Shown piece by piece: positions 10,684 to 21,952 of a stretch of 64,000 nt of DNA. The notes beneath the pieces are model-generated. The model was not told the DNA's origin and made no database searches. It saw nothing but the letters and a program-made list of their open reading frames with translations. A program made the translations under genes and the position numbers. Numbering within the stretch: the stretch's first letter is position 1; each line of letters starts with the position of its first letter. Source of the stretch: Muscardinus avellanarius (taxonomy: Eukaryota; Chordata; Mammalia; Rodentia; Gliridae); contig OY726574.1 in NCBI GenBank assembly GCA_963383645.1, positions 59,104,394-59,168,393 on the forward strand, written 5' to 3'.

Positions 10684-10921
10684 AGCTGGGCGTGGTGGCG
10701 GATTGAACACAGGGGCACCTGTGTTCTGGGATTGTAATCCCAGAATTCAGGAGGATCACGGTTCGCGGGCAGCCTTTGCTACTTAGTGAGGCGCTCTGTA
10801 ACTTAGTGAGACCCTGTTTCAAAATAAAGAATAAAAAATAGGGCGGCGGGTATAGCTCAGGGCTCAAATGCCCCTGGGTTCCACCCCCAGACCCACAAAA
10901 CAAAACAAAACAAAACAAAAC
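10684..10921 (+). mobile_element. B1/ID SINE with odd 5' segment
   Basis: GCTGGGCGTGGTGGCGGATT then an ID-like GAACACAGGGGCACCT piece inside the B1 start, followed by normal body, ID head and an ACAAA tail repeat. Confidence 0.85.
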
Positions 10922-11424
10922 CATTTTTCATTTATAGCACAAATTCAAATTCAGATGGCCTTCATTGAATGTATTAACCTGTAACTAACTCTTAACAAAA
11001 TCAAGGTGTAGTTTTTTTTATTTGGCCTAGAAAATTATTAACTTGTAATAAAGGTTTTTGTGATTGCTTAAAAGAATCTGGATGTTAGATTTATACTACT
11101 ACCTTTTACCTTAAAATTTAATTAAATTAAAATTTTCTGTGCTCCTATTGGTGCATTATAGCCTCGTATCATATTGTAAATCATGTTGACAACAAAATAC
11201 ATGCACACAGCACTGGGTAGCCCCCCCCCCAAATTTGTAATTTTAAGCTTTAAGTTGAATTCTCATTTGGCATTTCCAAATGAGGAAATTTAGTGAAATG
11301 GTGTTATGGGATATTTTTTTTTTCTGAAGACATTTTCAACTAAGTGATATAAGGGCACTGCTTACAGCATTTTTAGTTTTTCCTAAATACTTATTAATAT
11401 CGAAGTCAACCACTAAATCAAGCA

Positions 11425-11570
11425 TGGGAGGGAGGGACGGGGAGGGAGTGGGGTGGGACTGGGTGGGGGCTCACTGGGTGATGTGTGCATAATTTATGTC
11501 TACACAAGTTTTTTTTTTTGCTTCAGCATGATATATAAATATACCAATAAAAAATTAAAAAAAAGAAATT
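11425..11570 (+). mobile_element. L1 3' UTR fragment, G-rich
   Basis: GGGAGGGAGGGACGGGGAGG run, GGGTGATGTGTGCATAA and terminal ATATACCAATAAAAAATT match the ends of the other L1 copies here. Confidence 0.75.
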
Positions 11571-12177
11571 TAAGCTATTTACTGGCAAAGCAGATTAAAA
11601 AAACCAGTATTTGTCACATACACAATAATGTATCCTAAAGAATCAGCAAAAAAAGATATACTAGCATAATATCTTTTGTTCTATATTACTTTTTTCCAAT
11701 ACAATACTCATAATAATTTGTTGATATTCCTTTTCTTAGGGAATTCATTTCTTATGAGTTAGCTGAAGGCTACAAAAGTCAGTTAAGAGAAGTATTATTT
11801 TAATAAATATTATCTGACCATTTGGGAAATTAAAATACATCTGTAGCCAGTGAACTAATTAGATTAATTGTGACTTCTCTCCAGTCACCAAGCCCGCCAT
11901 ACATAAACAGCTTCTTATCTTAGAGAGCAACATGGTAGAATCTCTTTTTTAAAAAAAGTCTTATCAGTTTAAGCAAGTGGTTCTCAAAATGTGATCCAAA
12001 GATTTTGCAGAGTCGACATTTTCTGGTAACTTATTAGAAACGTAAATCATGAGGTCCTATCTTAGCCCCTCTGAATAAAAAACACCAGAAGACTGGGTCC
12101 TTCCAGGTCACTCTGACACAAGCCAGAGTGTCAGAACCACTGGCCGAGGCCATTACAAGTTCATTAACTGATTAATT

Positions 12178-12250
12178 AATTTTGCAGTGTTCGGAATTGA
12201 ACACATGGATGCTCTACCTCCTAGCTATGCCCCCAATCCTATTTCATTTA
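12178..12250 (-). mobile_element. ID head fragment of a SINE
   Basis: GGAATTGAACACATGGATGC TCTACCTC... AGCTATGCCCCCAATCC in minus orientation, cut by an L1 piece. Confidence 0.75.
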
Positions 12251-12390
12251 TTTTTTTATCGGTGTATTGTAACTATCCCTCATAGAGGCTCAGATGATAG
12301 AAATATCCATACACACAGTACATGTCTCCCCTTTCAGATTGCACCCCACTCCTTCCCCTTATTAATTAAGCTTATCAACTAATTTATGTA
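12251..12390 (-). mobile_element. L1 3' end fragment
   Basis: Antisense form of the shared L1 terminus: TTTTTATCGGTGTATTGTAA followed by pyrimidine-rich UTR. Confidence 0.65.
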
Positions 12391-12397
12391 TTATTTT

Positions 12398-12520
12398 CTT
12401 TCTTTGGGTGCTGGGCATTCTACCTCCGAGCTATATCCCCAGCCCTTTTTCTTTTAGTTTTGAAACAAGGTCTCATCCCGCTGAGCAACTATACTGAGGC
12501 CTCAAACCTGCGCTCCTCCT
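12398..12520 (-). mobile_element. B1/ID SINE fragment
   Basis: GGGTGCTGGGCATTCTACCT then CCCAGCCC and the start of the B1 part; 5' end missing. Confidence 0.75.
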
Positions 12521-12539
12521 CTCCTTTATTGATTTATTG

Positions 12540-12790
12540 ATTTTTAATTTTTTTATTGGTGCGTTGTAGTCGTACATCTTAATGGAGTACAAGATGGCGG
12601 AGGCAGATGGGCACATGTCACCCAGTTAGCCCTTCTCCAGTTCCCGCCCCCTCCCACCTCCTCCCTCCTCCTCATGGTTGGCTTAGTGACTGACTCTGAT
12701 AGGTCTGTGCAGGTACATCATGTAATTAGGAGAGTTCCCTCTTCCCCTCCCATCCTCCTCTCTCGTCCCAGCCTCCCATACAGACATATT
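12540..12790 (-). mobile_element. L1 3' UTR fragment
   Basis: TTTTTATTGGTGCGTTGTAG, AATGGAGTACAAGATGG and CT-rich blocks, the reverse of the G-rich UTR at 7200-7427 and 27480-27612. Confidence 0.8.
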
Positions 12791-12894
12791 TAGCTCCTAC
12801 TACGAAGGTTGGGATGCCCCCCCCCACCCAACCTAACACACAGGCTCTTCACCAGACCCCACAGGCTCCCCAGGGCCTGTGGGGCAGTACCAAC

Positions 12895-12948
12895 CTCGGT
12901 GGCCGTGGTTTCGCCGTCCGCTGCCGTGTCTGTTCTCTCGCTGTCGGT
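12895..12948 (-). CDS. EPB41L3: EPB41L3 small exon (54 nt)
   Basis: Eighteen codons, TDSERTDTAADGETTATE, phase 0/0, matching the acidic threonine-rich segment that follows SSEEE or EGK in 4.1B. Acceptor GGTCCACAG, weak donor GAG|GTTGGT. No domain; likely a disordered linker in front of the spectrin-actin-binding part. Because it is frame-neutral it can be a cassette. Confidence 0.93.
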
Positions 12949-13913
12949 CTGTGGACCGCACAAGTGATCAGGTTCCAGGAGGGAGGCAGAGACAGAAAAC
13001 AAACCCATCTGGTCACTCAGGGCAGGCCCAGGGCACACCCTTCATTTTCTCTCTGGTGTCTGTCTCCTACCACCTTCCCTCAGGATCGCAGGATTCAGCA
13101 AAGCAGGAGGAGCCCGAGCTAGGAGTCCTCAGCAGCGCTCCCTCGAGGAGACCCAGGCATGCAGCCTGCAGGTGCCGCTCCATGGGGAACCTTGGTCCCT
13201 CTCCTCCCACCTCCCCTCTATCCCCGAAAAGCTCGCCTAAAACTGCTTAACGCAATCGGAATGGGGGCTTATAGTTTTTTTAAAAAATTCTAGTAATAAT
13301 GTCACATTTGAAAGGTAAATGTAAATGTAAATTTACATAAAAAGCTACTTAACAGTCTCGACTTTCAGCCCCTCATTTATACCAGTTGGGTAGTTTATGG
13401 CCATTTATGAACATCAGGCTGTCTGCATTACCTATTATTTATTAAAAGCACACGCCAGTGGTTCACGGGCATATGTTTTATATGTGGAAAAGGTAATTAG
13501 ATTTTTAAGTATCATTACTAAGAGGTATTTTTTAAGACATTATGCTATTTGTTCCGCCCCGCCCTCCAATATAGAGGAATATGTCAAAGTACATATTTAA
13601 GCATTTTGTTGCAAAATACCATTCAAATGATGCAAATAATAGTAATAATTAAAAAATATAGAAAGACATCTACTTGGAATCAAAACAGAGCACAGCATTT
13701 CACAGAGCCTTGGGTTTCTGGGGAAAGTTAGAAGAATAATTTTAGGACTGGTTTTTAATCTGTTTCACAGAGGCTTATGTTTTAAAACAAAAAGTATTTT
13801 CTCTTGAGTTATGTCCTGATGGTAACTGACTTTCCCTACATAGATGTAAACTAATTATTAGTGAAATTCCCTTGATCAAAGATATTTGGTTAATACTTTG
13901 AAAATAAAAATCA

Positions 13914-14090
13914 AAGCTGGGTGTGGTGGCCCACATCTGTAATTGCAGTACTTGGGAGGCTGAGACAGAAGGATCACAGGTTTGAAGCTAGCCTCAGCAA
14001 TGTAGCAAAACTCTGTTTCAAAAGTAAAAAGGGCTGGGGGTGCGGCTTGGACATTGAATACTGCTGGGTTCAATCCCCAGGACCAAAGGG
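13914..14090 (+). mobile_element. B1/ID SINE
   Basis: GCTGGGTGTGGTGGCCCACA start, GGGCTGGGGGTGCGGCTTGG ID head, no long tail. Confidence 0.88.
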
Positions 14091-14992
14091 GGAAAAAATT
14101 AGAACAGAGGGCTATAGGGCTGGGAATGTCTCTTAAAACAACCCCTCCCTCCAAAGAGCAAGGCGTGCCAGGAGATGAGTGGGGGACAATGTTGTCTGTA
14201 CAGACAATGCTGGTCAGGTTGGCTTCTTAGCAGTATCCCAGACTCTCATTTTTTATATTTCTGAAAGAAAAGGAGTTGAAACATATGCTTGGCATATGGG
14301 CCTTGCTGCCAACCCTAAATAAAAAAAATAATATTCAGTAGATTGGGGAAGAAAGTGTGGCCACTACTTTCATGATCTGACCACCTGGGTCAGCAACTGG
14401 GACAGGGAGGGGTATTAATTTTCTTGCAGGACATTAGCCTGGCTTCACCCGCTGACCCCAGGGATAGACCAGTCTGAGTTAGTAAGAAAGGGACGGGGGC
14501 CGTTCAAGTGTACACGATAATTCCAAGGTCAAGAAGAATGGCTATGCCTAGTGCTCTAATTAACTGTACCTTGAAGGGAGATCTCTTCCTACATAGATGA
14601 TCTCCTTACGGGTCTGAGATGTACTTGACTCACTTCCCAACATCTCAGCATGAGAGAGCAGATGTGGATGTGAATGAGGGTCTGAGGTTAGACCCGTATG
14701 GGCTCAAATCCTTGCTGTTCAAACCTGTGATCCATTGGGCTTGTTTCATATTTTAGTTCAAGTTTCCTTCTTGGAAAATGGGGAAAATAACAGCCCTCAC
14801 TGTACCGTATAATGGATACCAAGTTCTTTACAGAATGCCTGATATACACACAGCTAAAAACTGTCTTTAATAAAATGTTAATATAACATTACACAACTAC
14901 TATTAATTTTAGTTTTTAAAAATTACCTAATTTTAATTTGATAGCCTAAATACAATGAGAGGTCTTTGGTCATATCTAAATTTCCTCAACGG

Positions 14993-15300
14993 TTGGGTGC
15001 AGTGGTACATGTCTGTAAGCTCAGCTCCTGGGGAGGTTGGGGAGGAGGACTGTGAGTTCAAGGCCACCCTGGGCAGCATAGTGAGACCTCTGTCTCAAAA
15101 CAGAAAAAAAGCCAGGTGTGGCAGACATGGCTGAGACAGGAAGATCCAGGTTTGAGGACAGCCTCAGTTGGTGAGGCCCTTTGCAACTCAGTGAAACCCT
15201 GTTTCAAAAAAATAAAGAATAAAAAATAGCTCTGGAGGTGTAGCTCAGAGGTAGAATGCCACTGGGTTCCACCCCCAGGACCACACAAAAAAATTTTAAA
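14993..15300 (+). mobile_element. B1-like monomer followed by B1/ID SINE
   Basis: 14993-15102 has a B1 body without ID head ending in CTGTCTCAAAACAG; 15109-15300 is a diverged composite copy with its own ID head (GGAGGTGTAGCTCAGAGG). Confidence 0.85.
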
Positions 15301-17940
15301 AACAGAAAAAAGGAAGAAAAGAAAAGGAAATATGTAAGGTCTTTAAAATTCCTAATTAGTGTCTAGTCAATAGTCAGCAAATATAGTATCTGATCAATAG
15401 TCAATAAATGAGTAATAAAAATGAAATAAAAGCAGCTTCTATAGCAACTCTTATTTATATAATGTACTGTGACCACACAAGATTGCAAAATATAGAATCT
15501 CATGAACTACCATATACTATGTCTACACAATTCAAAGTGTCATACATTAATTTTTCCGCCAGACTCAAGTCTATCTATTTTGTGTTATCAAAAACTTATC
15601 CAGAAAATTCACCCAACACCTTCTGTTACAGTGAGCTAAATTTATCTTGTTTTTGACAGATGACTTCATATTCTGTCCCTTATTTGGCCATGTAAAAAGT
15701 ACAAAAGAAAAAGACCCACTTTCCCCTTTGAAATGATTAAGACTTTCTCAACTGAGTTTTACTCTCAAGAAGGAAGGGTTGGGATGGATTACGCCCAGTA
15801 ACACAAGAGAAATGTGATAAGAACTACTGTCGTCGGTGACTGTGTAAACGAATGTGGCACAGAGGAGCTGTGTGTCAGGAGTAACGAAGCTGAGCTGAGC
15901 ACGTGCCTTGAGGCCAAGGGTATAAAATTGGCCATGTAAGCAATAGCATTAAAAAAAAATGGAATGACCTACATTATGCGCTGAGCTCAAGCAGGTCTAA
16001 TACACACTGCTCTTCACACCTGGGGCTCGGAGTCCACACTGAACAGATGGCCAAATACAGAGCGTGGGGCGGGAGAGCTGTCGCGGGCTAAGGCTGGAAG
16101 GAGGGTGGCCGGGACCCAGCGGCCAGCGCTAGCTCCGTGAAGCTCCCTGTTCCTTAGCTCGCAACAATGAACTGCTGTGATTTGTTTTGCTGATGTAATG
16201 CAGACATGCCCAAATTTAACATGAACTCTCATGCGTCGATTACGAGATGTACACCCTGGGTTAGGCACAAGAGCTGTGTGGTTGGCTGAAGAAACGTTCA
16301 GTTATTCAGAATTTAGAAATGCAGGAATCAAGCCATTGATTTTGCTTCCTGTTAGCTTTGCAACTAACCGTGCTGGTTAAGGGAAAACAATTTAGGTTGG
16401 GAATCTGCTATCATAAACGAACTCCGTAGTTAATACCGTCTTCTTAACTGTCGTGTGTTCTGGTCCTATACTATTTGCTAATAGTGATATTAAAGCCTAG
16501 GGTTTAAAGTAGTTCTCAAAATAATTTCCAAGTATTAAAATAGTTACCTATATACGTGGGTACATATATCAGCGGGAGTTAGTAGCCACATATAACTCCC
16601 AAAGTTTGGAAAGGGCTCTTCAGCAACATCAGCCTTTTAAAAAAGCCTAGACATCCATTTCTAACACCTGTGAGAACATTCATGCTATTTTTTCCTTTTG
16701 CTATACAAAAATGGTCATAAAACCACTAAATATAGGTATTTAGATACCTTCGCAATTCTATACTGGCAGGTGCAGCTCAAATTATGACTTTCCGTCTGAG
16801 CAGGGAATCAAACAGACTTTCTTTTTTTGTGTCTGACTTTAGGATTTTTACATTTAAATGCTAGGTGCACTTGGCTTGTCTCCTGCCTCAGAAGCCCTTG
16901 TTTGGTGGGCAGAGGAGAGCTGGTGGGAGCCCGCAGAGAGGCGCAGGTGGGAGAGGACATGGGAACAGACTTTTAGGGGCAGCTTCTATTGTTTCCCCTA
17001 TGCGCCCTTGCAAATTTGGAAAAAAGAAAAGAAAAGAAAAGAAAAAGCTGCTGTGCTGTTCACAGGGCTGCGGAGTGGTGGGAAAGGGGGAGCGATAGGA
17101 GAAGCTGCTGGCTCCAGTGCCAGCTCACCCAACTGCTGGGATGAGGGAGACCAAGTTCTTTCCCCGGCCCTCTGCATTCCTGGCTGAGGGCCAGAGATGC
17201 CCAGCCAACTTCCGTGACTTTACCGCACTGTCAACATGCGGGGCGTTTGGGCCCACGCTGGATTTGAAGAATCACTGTCATCTCGTATAGGACCAACACT
17301 GCTGACATTGCAGCTGGTTTATATCATGGAGAGAAACCTTAAATAAATCTCTCCGATTGTGTTTGGACACCACTGAGGACATGCATTTTCGGGTCCTCTT
17401 TTGTCCCCAAGGCTGATACCGCGTGGGCGTAGTGCACCAATGTGACATTCTTTCTGATCTACTCGGCAACTCTGTAACTACAGCCAAGGAGGGCAGTGGG
17501 GGCATTCCAGAATCTGCAGGGAGGAGAAGCATTTGTAATTTTGGAAAGCTACCCAGAAGATTAAAATCATCCTCTCTGGCAGCGCTCTTTCCAACTCTCC
17601 TTGAATCTCATTTAAGTTGGAAAATACTTATCTGTCTTCTATGCGATTGGTTTTATAAGATGGTTACTGAACAGAAACGTTCACTTAGCCCGGCTATCTG
17701 GTGGCTTACTTGAAACGGACACCTGGCGGAGTCCCTTCACCCCACATAAGAGTTCAATGGGGTGGGCCTGGGTCAGCCATATCCACAGCTTGTGCCTAAC
17801 CCCGGGCCGGGTTGGACTCCCCAGCACAGACGATAAATGAGGTTCTGAAAGTAGGACCGCGATTCCAGCAGCCGGCTAACACTGTTTCGGACTGAAGCAC
17901 AGAGCACGCAGGGGAGCGTGTTCTCTGCCGAGGTACACAC

Positions 17941-18483
17941 CTCTTCCTCTGAACTGTCACTGGGGTCATTGTCTAGGGAGGCGCTCAAGGAAGCCGCCTT
18001 GGGCTCCAGGTAGCAGAGGCTCAGAGCCAGAGGGAAGGAGAGAGTGAGGGCGTATGGCACTGAGAAGGAGGCAGAGAGAAGGAAGAAGAAGATGAAGAGG
18101 AAGCAGGGCACGAGGGACGGGGAGCGGATGGGGAGGTAGCGCTGCAAGCTCTGGGGCAGGAGGTTGGTTTCGGACAGGTTGGGGAAAGACAGGTACCCAT
18201 CGTCATCTAGGAGCGAGGGGAATGACTCGGGGAGCTGCAAAGAGAAGGAAAACAAGGTGGCCCCTTTGCCCGTTTGCTGCCGGTAGCTAAAGGCTACATC
18301 TTGGTCCCCTAAGTAAGCCTGCCCCTGGCCCTCGGAGTCCAGGGCGGGCTCCGCCTGGGGCTGCGGGGAGCCTGCTTTGCTTTCCTTCTCCTTCCGCCTC
18401 CTGCGGAGCTCTGTGGAAGATGCAGGGTCACAATGGGCTGATGGGGGTGACGGGGGATGGGAATCAGTGCTGAGCCCTGGTGA
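17941..18483 (-). CDS. EPB41L3: EPB41L3 alternative exon with hydrophobic membrane-like segment (543 nt)
   Basis: 181 codons, phase 0 at both ends. It begins SPGLSTDSHPPSPPSAHC (proline/serine rich), then a basic patch ELRRRRKEKESK, then GDQDVAFSYRQQTGKG and DDDGYLSFPNLSETNLLPQS. At about exon residues 124-157 lies an uncharged stretch starting CFLFIFFFLLSASFSV and ending ALSLCYLEP, long enough for a membrane span or a tight re-entrant hairpin. The exon ends in an acidic tail DNDPSDSSEEE. Acceptor TTTCGCATCAG, donor GAG|GTGTGT. The middle and C-terminal parts match the longest human 4.1B form as I remember it, so this is a real conserved optional exon. Its job is not known to me; membrane insertion is inference. 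Confidence 0.9.
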
Positions 18484-19655
18484 CTGATGCGAAAGAGACA
18501 GAGAGAGACAGGATGCAGCAGAGATGCAAAGAAACAAAAAGAAAACTGCAATTAGTTCACTTTCTCAAGGGTTGGTCAATACAAAATCGTAAAACAAGAA
18601 CTTTAGCACGAGGCTCCCTGGGGGAACTTCCGAGCCATCCCGCTGCATGCCAGTGTCTCCACCCACTAAGGCACTTCATACAGGGCAGGGGGTCTGTGGG
18701 CAACCCCAGCGTCGACCTGCTCCCCACGATCGTACCCAAGTAATGTCATGTACATATGTGAATCCATCTCTACGAATCTCACTAACACGTACAATTACAA
18801 TGCGTCAGTAACATTAAAAAAATGATTTTAAAGGTTTCATTATGGGCCAACAGCTCTAGGGTTTTAAGAGCTAACAGAACTCTCTCATAAATCAAAATCA
18901 AGACTTTCATAACCATGTCCTGATGTCCAGTTAATAGATCTGTTATGATAACCAAATTAGAAATGAAAATCGAGAGTCCAATTCAAATTTTGATTTTTAA
19001 AAAATTTTTCTAGCATTATTCTTTTTCTGGGTTAGTCAAGCACACCCAAAGCAGGAGGGTTTTAAATCAAGACATTTCTGGCTCCATTCCTATTTGATAT
19101 GTAGTTACAATGGGGGAGGGGGCTCAGCAATTGGCATTTCAGACCCCCCCAACACACACACAAATGAGGTTTCTTTGAAAAAGCTCCTATTTTGGCTCCT
19201 TTACCAGGATACAAGGGACACCTCGACTCATAGAAACGGTTTCAATAGGCTGACTAGCAGAAAGGAATGCGTTTTCTTGTAGCAGTTTCTGTGGGGTTCG
19301 TTTCTATTATTTGCCATCCATAAATAAGAGACAACTTCCCAACCTTCTGACTTCTCTTAGCAGAAAAAGGGCACGCTTATCCCTTTGGTTGGCGAGTTCT
19401 TCCCACAGCGTAAAGCAGGTGTTCATGGAGAAGAGTCCCCTGGTGAGCTGAGCTTTCATGAACAAGATAACTCAGTACCAGCTTAAGCCGCTGTGTGCGA
19501 GCGTGTGCGCGTGCGTTTTGCACACACCCTAAGGTCTACTGACCTTGGAGTACGGTGACTGCTCAACCTGGTTGGTGGTGGTTACCCAGTCCTGACTTGA
19601 AGGGAAGTGGTAAAGACAGCAGCGGAAGAAAATGTACACATAACACTATCATCTT

Positions 19656-19859
19656 GGGCAGGGCGTGGTGGCGCACGCTTGGAATCCCAGCATTTGGGAG
19701 GCTGAGACCTGGAGGATCGCGGTTCACGGACAGCCTCAGCTACTTAGTGAGGCCCTCTGCAACTCAGTGAGACCCGGTTTCAAAATAAAGGAAAAAAAAA
19801 TAGGGCAGGGGGTGTAGCTCGGAGGTCAATGCCCCTGGGTTCCATCCCCAGACCCGCGC

Positions 19860-19890
<31 letters not shown>

Positions 19891-19895
19891 ACAAA
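19656..19895 (+). mobile_element. B1/ID SINE, well preserved
   Basis: GGCAGGGCGTGGTGGCGCAC start, CAGGGGGTGTAGCTCGGAGG head, and an ACAAA-repeat tail to 19895. Confidence 0.92.
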
Positions 19896-19920
19896 AAACA
19901 AATATCCAATAGTTTGGAAC

Positions 19921-20104
19921 TTTTTTGTTGTTGTTGTTGGTGGTACTGGGGTTCCTGGAGTCCTTCACACTCCCAGACATATTTTTATACTTTTTATTTG
20001 GAAATAGGGTCTCTTAAGCCAGCGTGGCTGGCTTCGAACCTGCGCGATACTCCTGTCTCTGCCTCCCAAGCACGGGGATTACAAGTGTGTGCCACCACGC
20101 CCGG
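19921..20104 (-). mobile_element. B1/ID SINE, TTAAGCCAG subfamily
   Basis: GGTGGTACTGGGGTTCCTGG head, CTCTTAAGCCAG diagnostic block and CACCACGCCCGGC end. Confidence 0.9.
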
Positions 20105-20243
20105 CTTATTCTTTATTTTGAAACAGGGTCCCACTGAGTTGTAATGGGCCTCCCTAAGTAGCTGAGGCTGTCCGAGAACCGCAATCCTCCGGTCTCCACA
20201 TCCCAAATGCTGGGATTACAAGTGTGTACCACCATGCCCACCC
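20105..20243 (-). mobile_element. B1 part of a SINE
   Basis: Minus-strand B1 body (GGGCCTCCCTAAGTAGCTGA...) directly following the previous copy; probably the host interrupted by it. Confidence 0.8.
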
Positions 20244-20354
20244 AAGGATCTTCTCTTCAAAGAGCAAAATTTAAAAGATGATGCATTGAGTCATTGGCAT
20301 ATTCTACTGTTACTAGAGAAATTATTTATCTTCTCTATTAAGATGTTACTGTTG

Positions 20355-20764
20355 AGCCAGGTGGGGTGACATACACATATACCCCAGTACTTGGCTAAGA
20401 CAAGAGGGTTGCAGGTTTGAGGCCAGCTTTGACAACTTAGTAAAACCCTCAGCAATTCAGAAAGTCTCTGTTTAAAAAAAAAAAAAAGCCGGGCATGGTG
20501 GCACATTCTTATAATCCCAGTACTTGGGAGGCTGAGACAGGAGGATCGCACAGGTTCGAAGCCAGCCTCAGCTACTTAGTGAGGCTCTCAGTAACCTACT
20601 GAAACCCTGTTTCCAAATAAAAAAATACAATAGGTCTGGGAGTGTAGCCTGGAGGTAGAAAGCCCCTGGGCTCCACCCTAGTATAAATAAGTAAACAAAT
20701 AAATAAAATAGGACTGGGGTATAGCTCAGAGGTAGAATGCCCTTGAATTCAATCCCCATTTCCA
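20355..20764 (+). mobile_element. SINE split by a younger SINE
   Basis: Host body 20355-20481 and host ID head 20704-20764 (GGACTGGGGTATAGCTCAGA) flank an inserted same-strand copy in the A-rich linker. Confidence 0.8.
20486..20703 (+). mobile_element. Inserted B1/ID SINE, CGCACAGG subfamily
   Basis: GCCGGGCATGGTGGCACATT, GGATCGCACAGGTTCGAAGC, TTTCCAAATAAA and GGTCTGGGAGTGTAGCCTGG; shares these marks with 39657 and 59331. Confidence 0.88.
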
Positions 20765-21078
20765 AGGAAAAAAGAAAGCTAAAAATAAAAATAACCCAAA
20801 AGCTGTGACTGTTAAATTCTTACAGGAAGAAATATTTTCATGGATTTCTAACTGCAGATTCTCTGTCAATGTATCTACACTCGAAGAGCCACATGCCCTG
20901 TGACTCGGAGTGATCTCCAGGTTATATGAGCTTCATTTTCTCCTCTTTCCTCTGTCTCTGTGTCCTAAACATTCCAGGAGCCTCTCTCTTTCTCTATTAT
21001 AATAAAAGGCATAGGTCTCCCCTTTACAGTGCTGGTTCATCAGACATAAACCTGATTTATTTTTATTTTTATTTTTGT

Positions 21079-21246
21079 AGTACTAGGGGGTACTCTAGTA
21101 TCCCTAGGTGGAACCCAGGGGCTTCTCTACCTCTGAGCTCTACTCCAAGACCTATTTTTTTTATACTTTATTCAGAAACAGGGTCTCACTCCTGTCTCAG
21201 CCTCCCAAGCATGAGGATTATAAGCATGTGCCACCGCACCTGGCAA
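21079..21246 (-). mobile_element. B1/ID SINE, internally deleted
   Basis: Minus copy with head ending CAGGGGCTTCTCTACCTCTG and a shortened B1 body. Confidence 0.85.
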
Positions 21247-21317
21247 TCCTGATTTTTTTAAAAATAATATTTAAGAAGAAATTTATCTGGGGGGAAATGA
21301 GGTCACAAAATGCAATA

Positions 21318-21353
21318 AATAAGACACGGGAACAAAATAAGACACGGGAACAA
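21318..21353 (+). repeat. Perfect 18-bp tandem duplication
   Basis: AATAAGACACGGGAACAA occurs twice in a row. Confidence 0.95.
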
Positions 21354-21952
21354 TTGCTACACAATTCTCTTTTCGCCTACTGCTGCAAACTTCTGCCTTA
21401 ATGTCCCCCTTTTTAAAATATGATCCCTCAGTCCTTTGCTGATTAGATTATAATTAATTTAAAAGACTAAGGGAGACTAATGAGAACCATAGAGACCATG
21501 GTCGCACAATGGGCTTGTAGTCAGAGGAACGACAGCGTGATTGTTGTCTGTCTAGAAAAATACCGCGCCCTGGGGGTAGGAGGATGGGGCCAGAAACAAA
21601 GACAATTGCTTTAGGGCCAGGTCTGAGCCTCGAGACCAAGCAGAAGCCCACCACGTCCCCCAAGGGATATAAGAGACACATACAGGACACAGGTTGAAAG
21701 TCTTATATAGCACGGCCCTCATTCAAATAAAAATTACCAAAAATATTAAGCAAGCAACTTTCCCAGGAAAAATGTTGGAACTCGAAGAGTAACTTAAAAG
21801 CTTGACCTATGAATGCAAAACGAAATAGGAACTAGTGAAATGAGTGCAGAAACCTGGAGGACCCTACGGCTTCACACGCTCCTGCTTAGATCCTCAGGTC
21901 AGCGCGGCTCAGAACGCAGCAGCGCCAGGAGGCAGCCCAGGAGGAGCTGTAC

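Larger units (their letters stand above)
8880..12894 (-). other. EPB41L3: Intron (4015 nt)
   Basis: Holds SINEs at 9309, 10012-10447 (nested), 10684, 12178 and 12398, L1 3' ends at 11425-11570 and 12250-12790, and a very G-rich plus strand at 11425-11469. Confidence 0.9.
12949..17940 (-). other. EPB41L3: Intron (4992 nt)
   Basis: SINEs at 13914, 14993 and 15109 only. The 2.6 kb from 15300 to 17940 has no recognisable repeat and no supported ORF. Confidence 0.9.
18484..21952 (-). other. EPB41L3: Intron (3469 nt)
   Basis: SINEs cluster at 19656-21246. The first 1.2 kb next to the hydrophobic exon is free of them. Confidence 0.9.

Noticed and set aside
12879..13250. 123-codon plus-strand frame
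   Set aside because: It is the complement of the 54-nt exon and its GC-rich flanks; no independent support.
16014..16268. 84-codon minus-strand frame as an exon
   Set aside because: Lies in the correct intron and strand but has no recognisable family sequence, and splice borders are poor.
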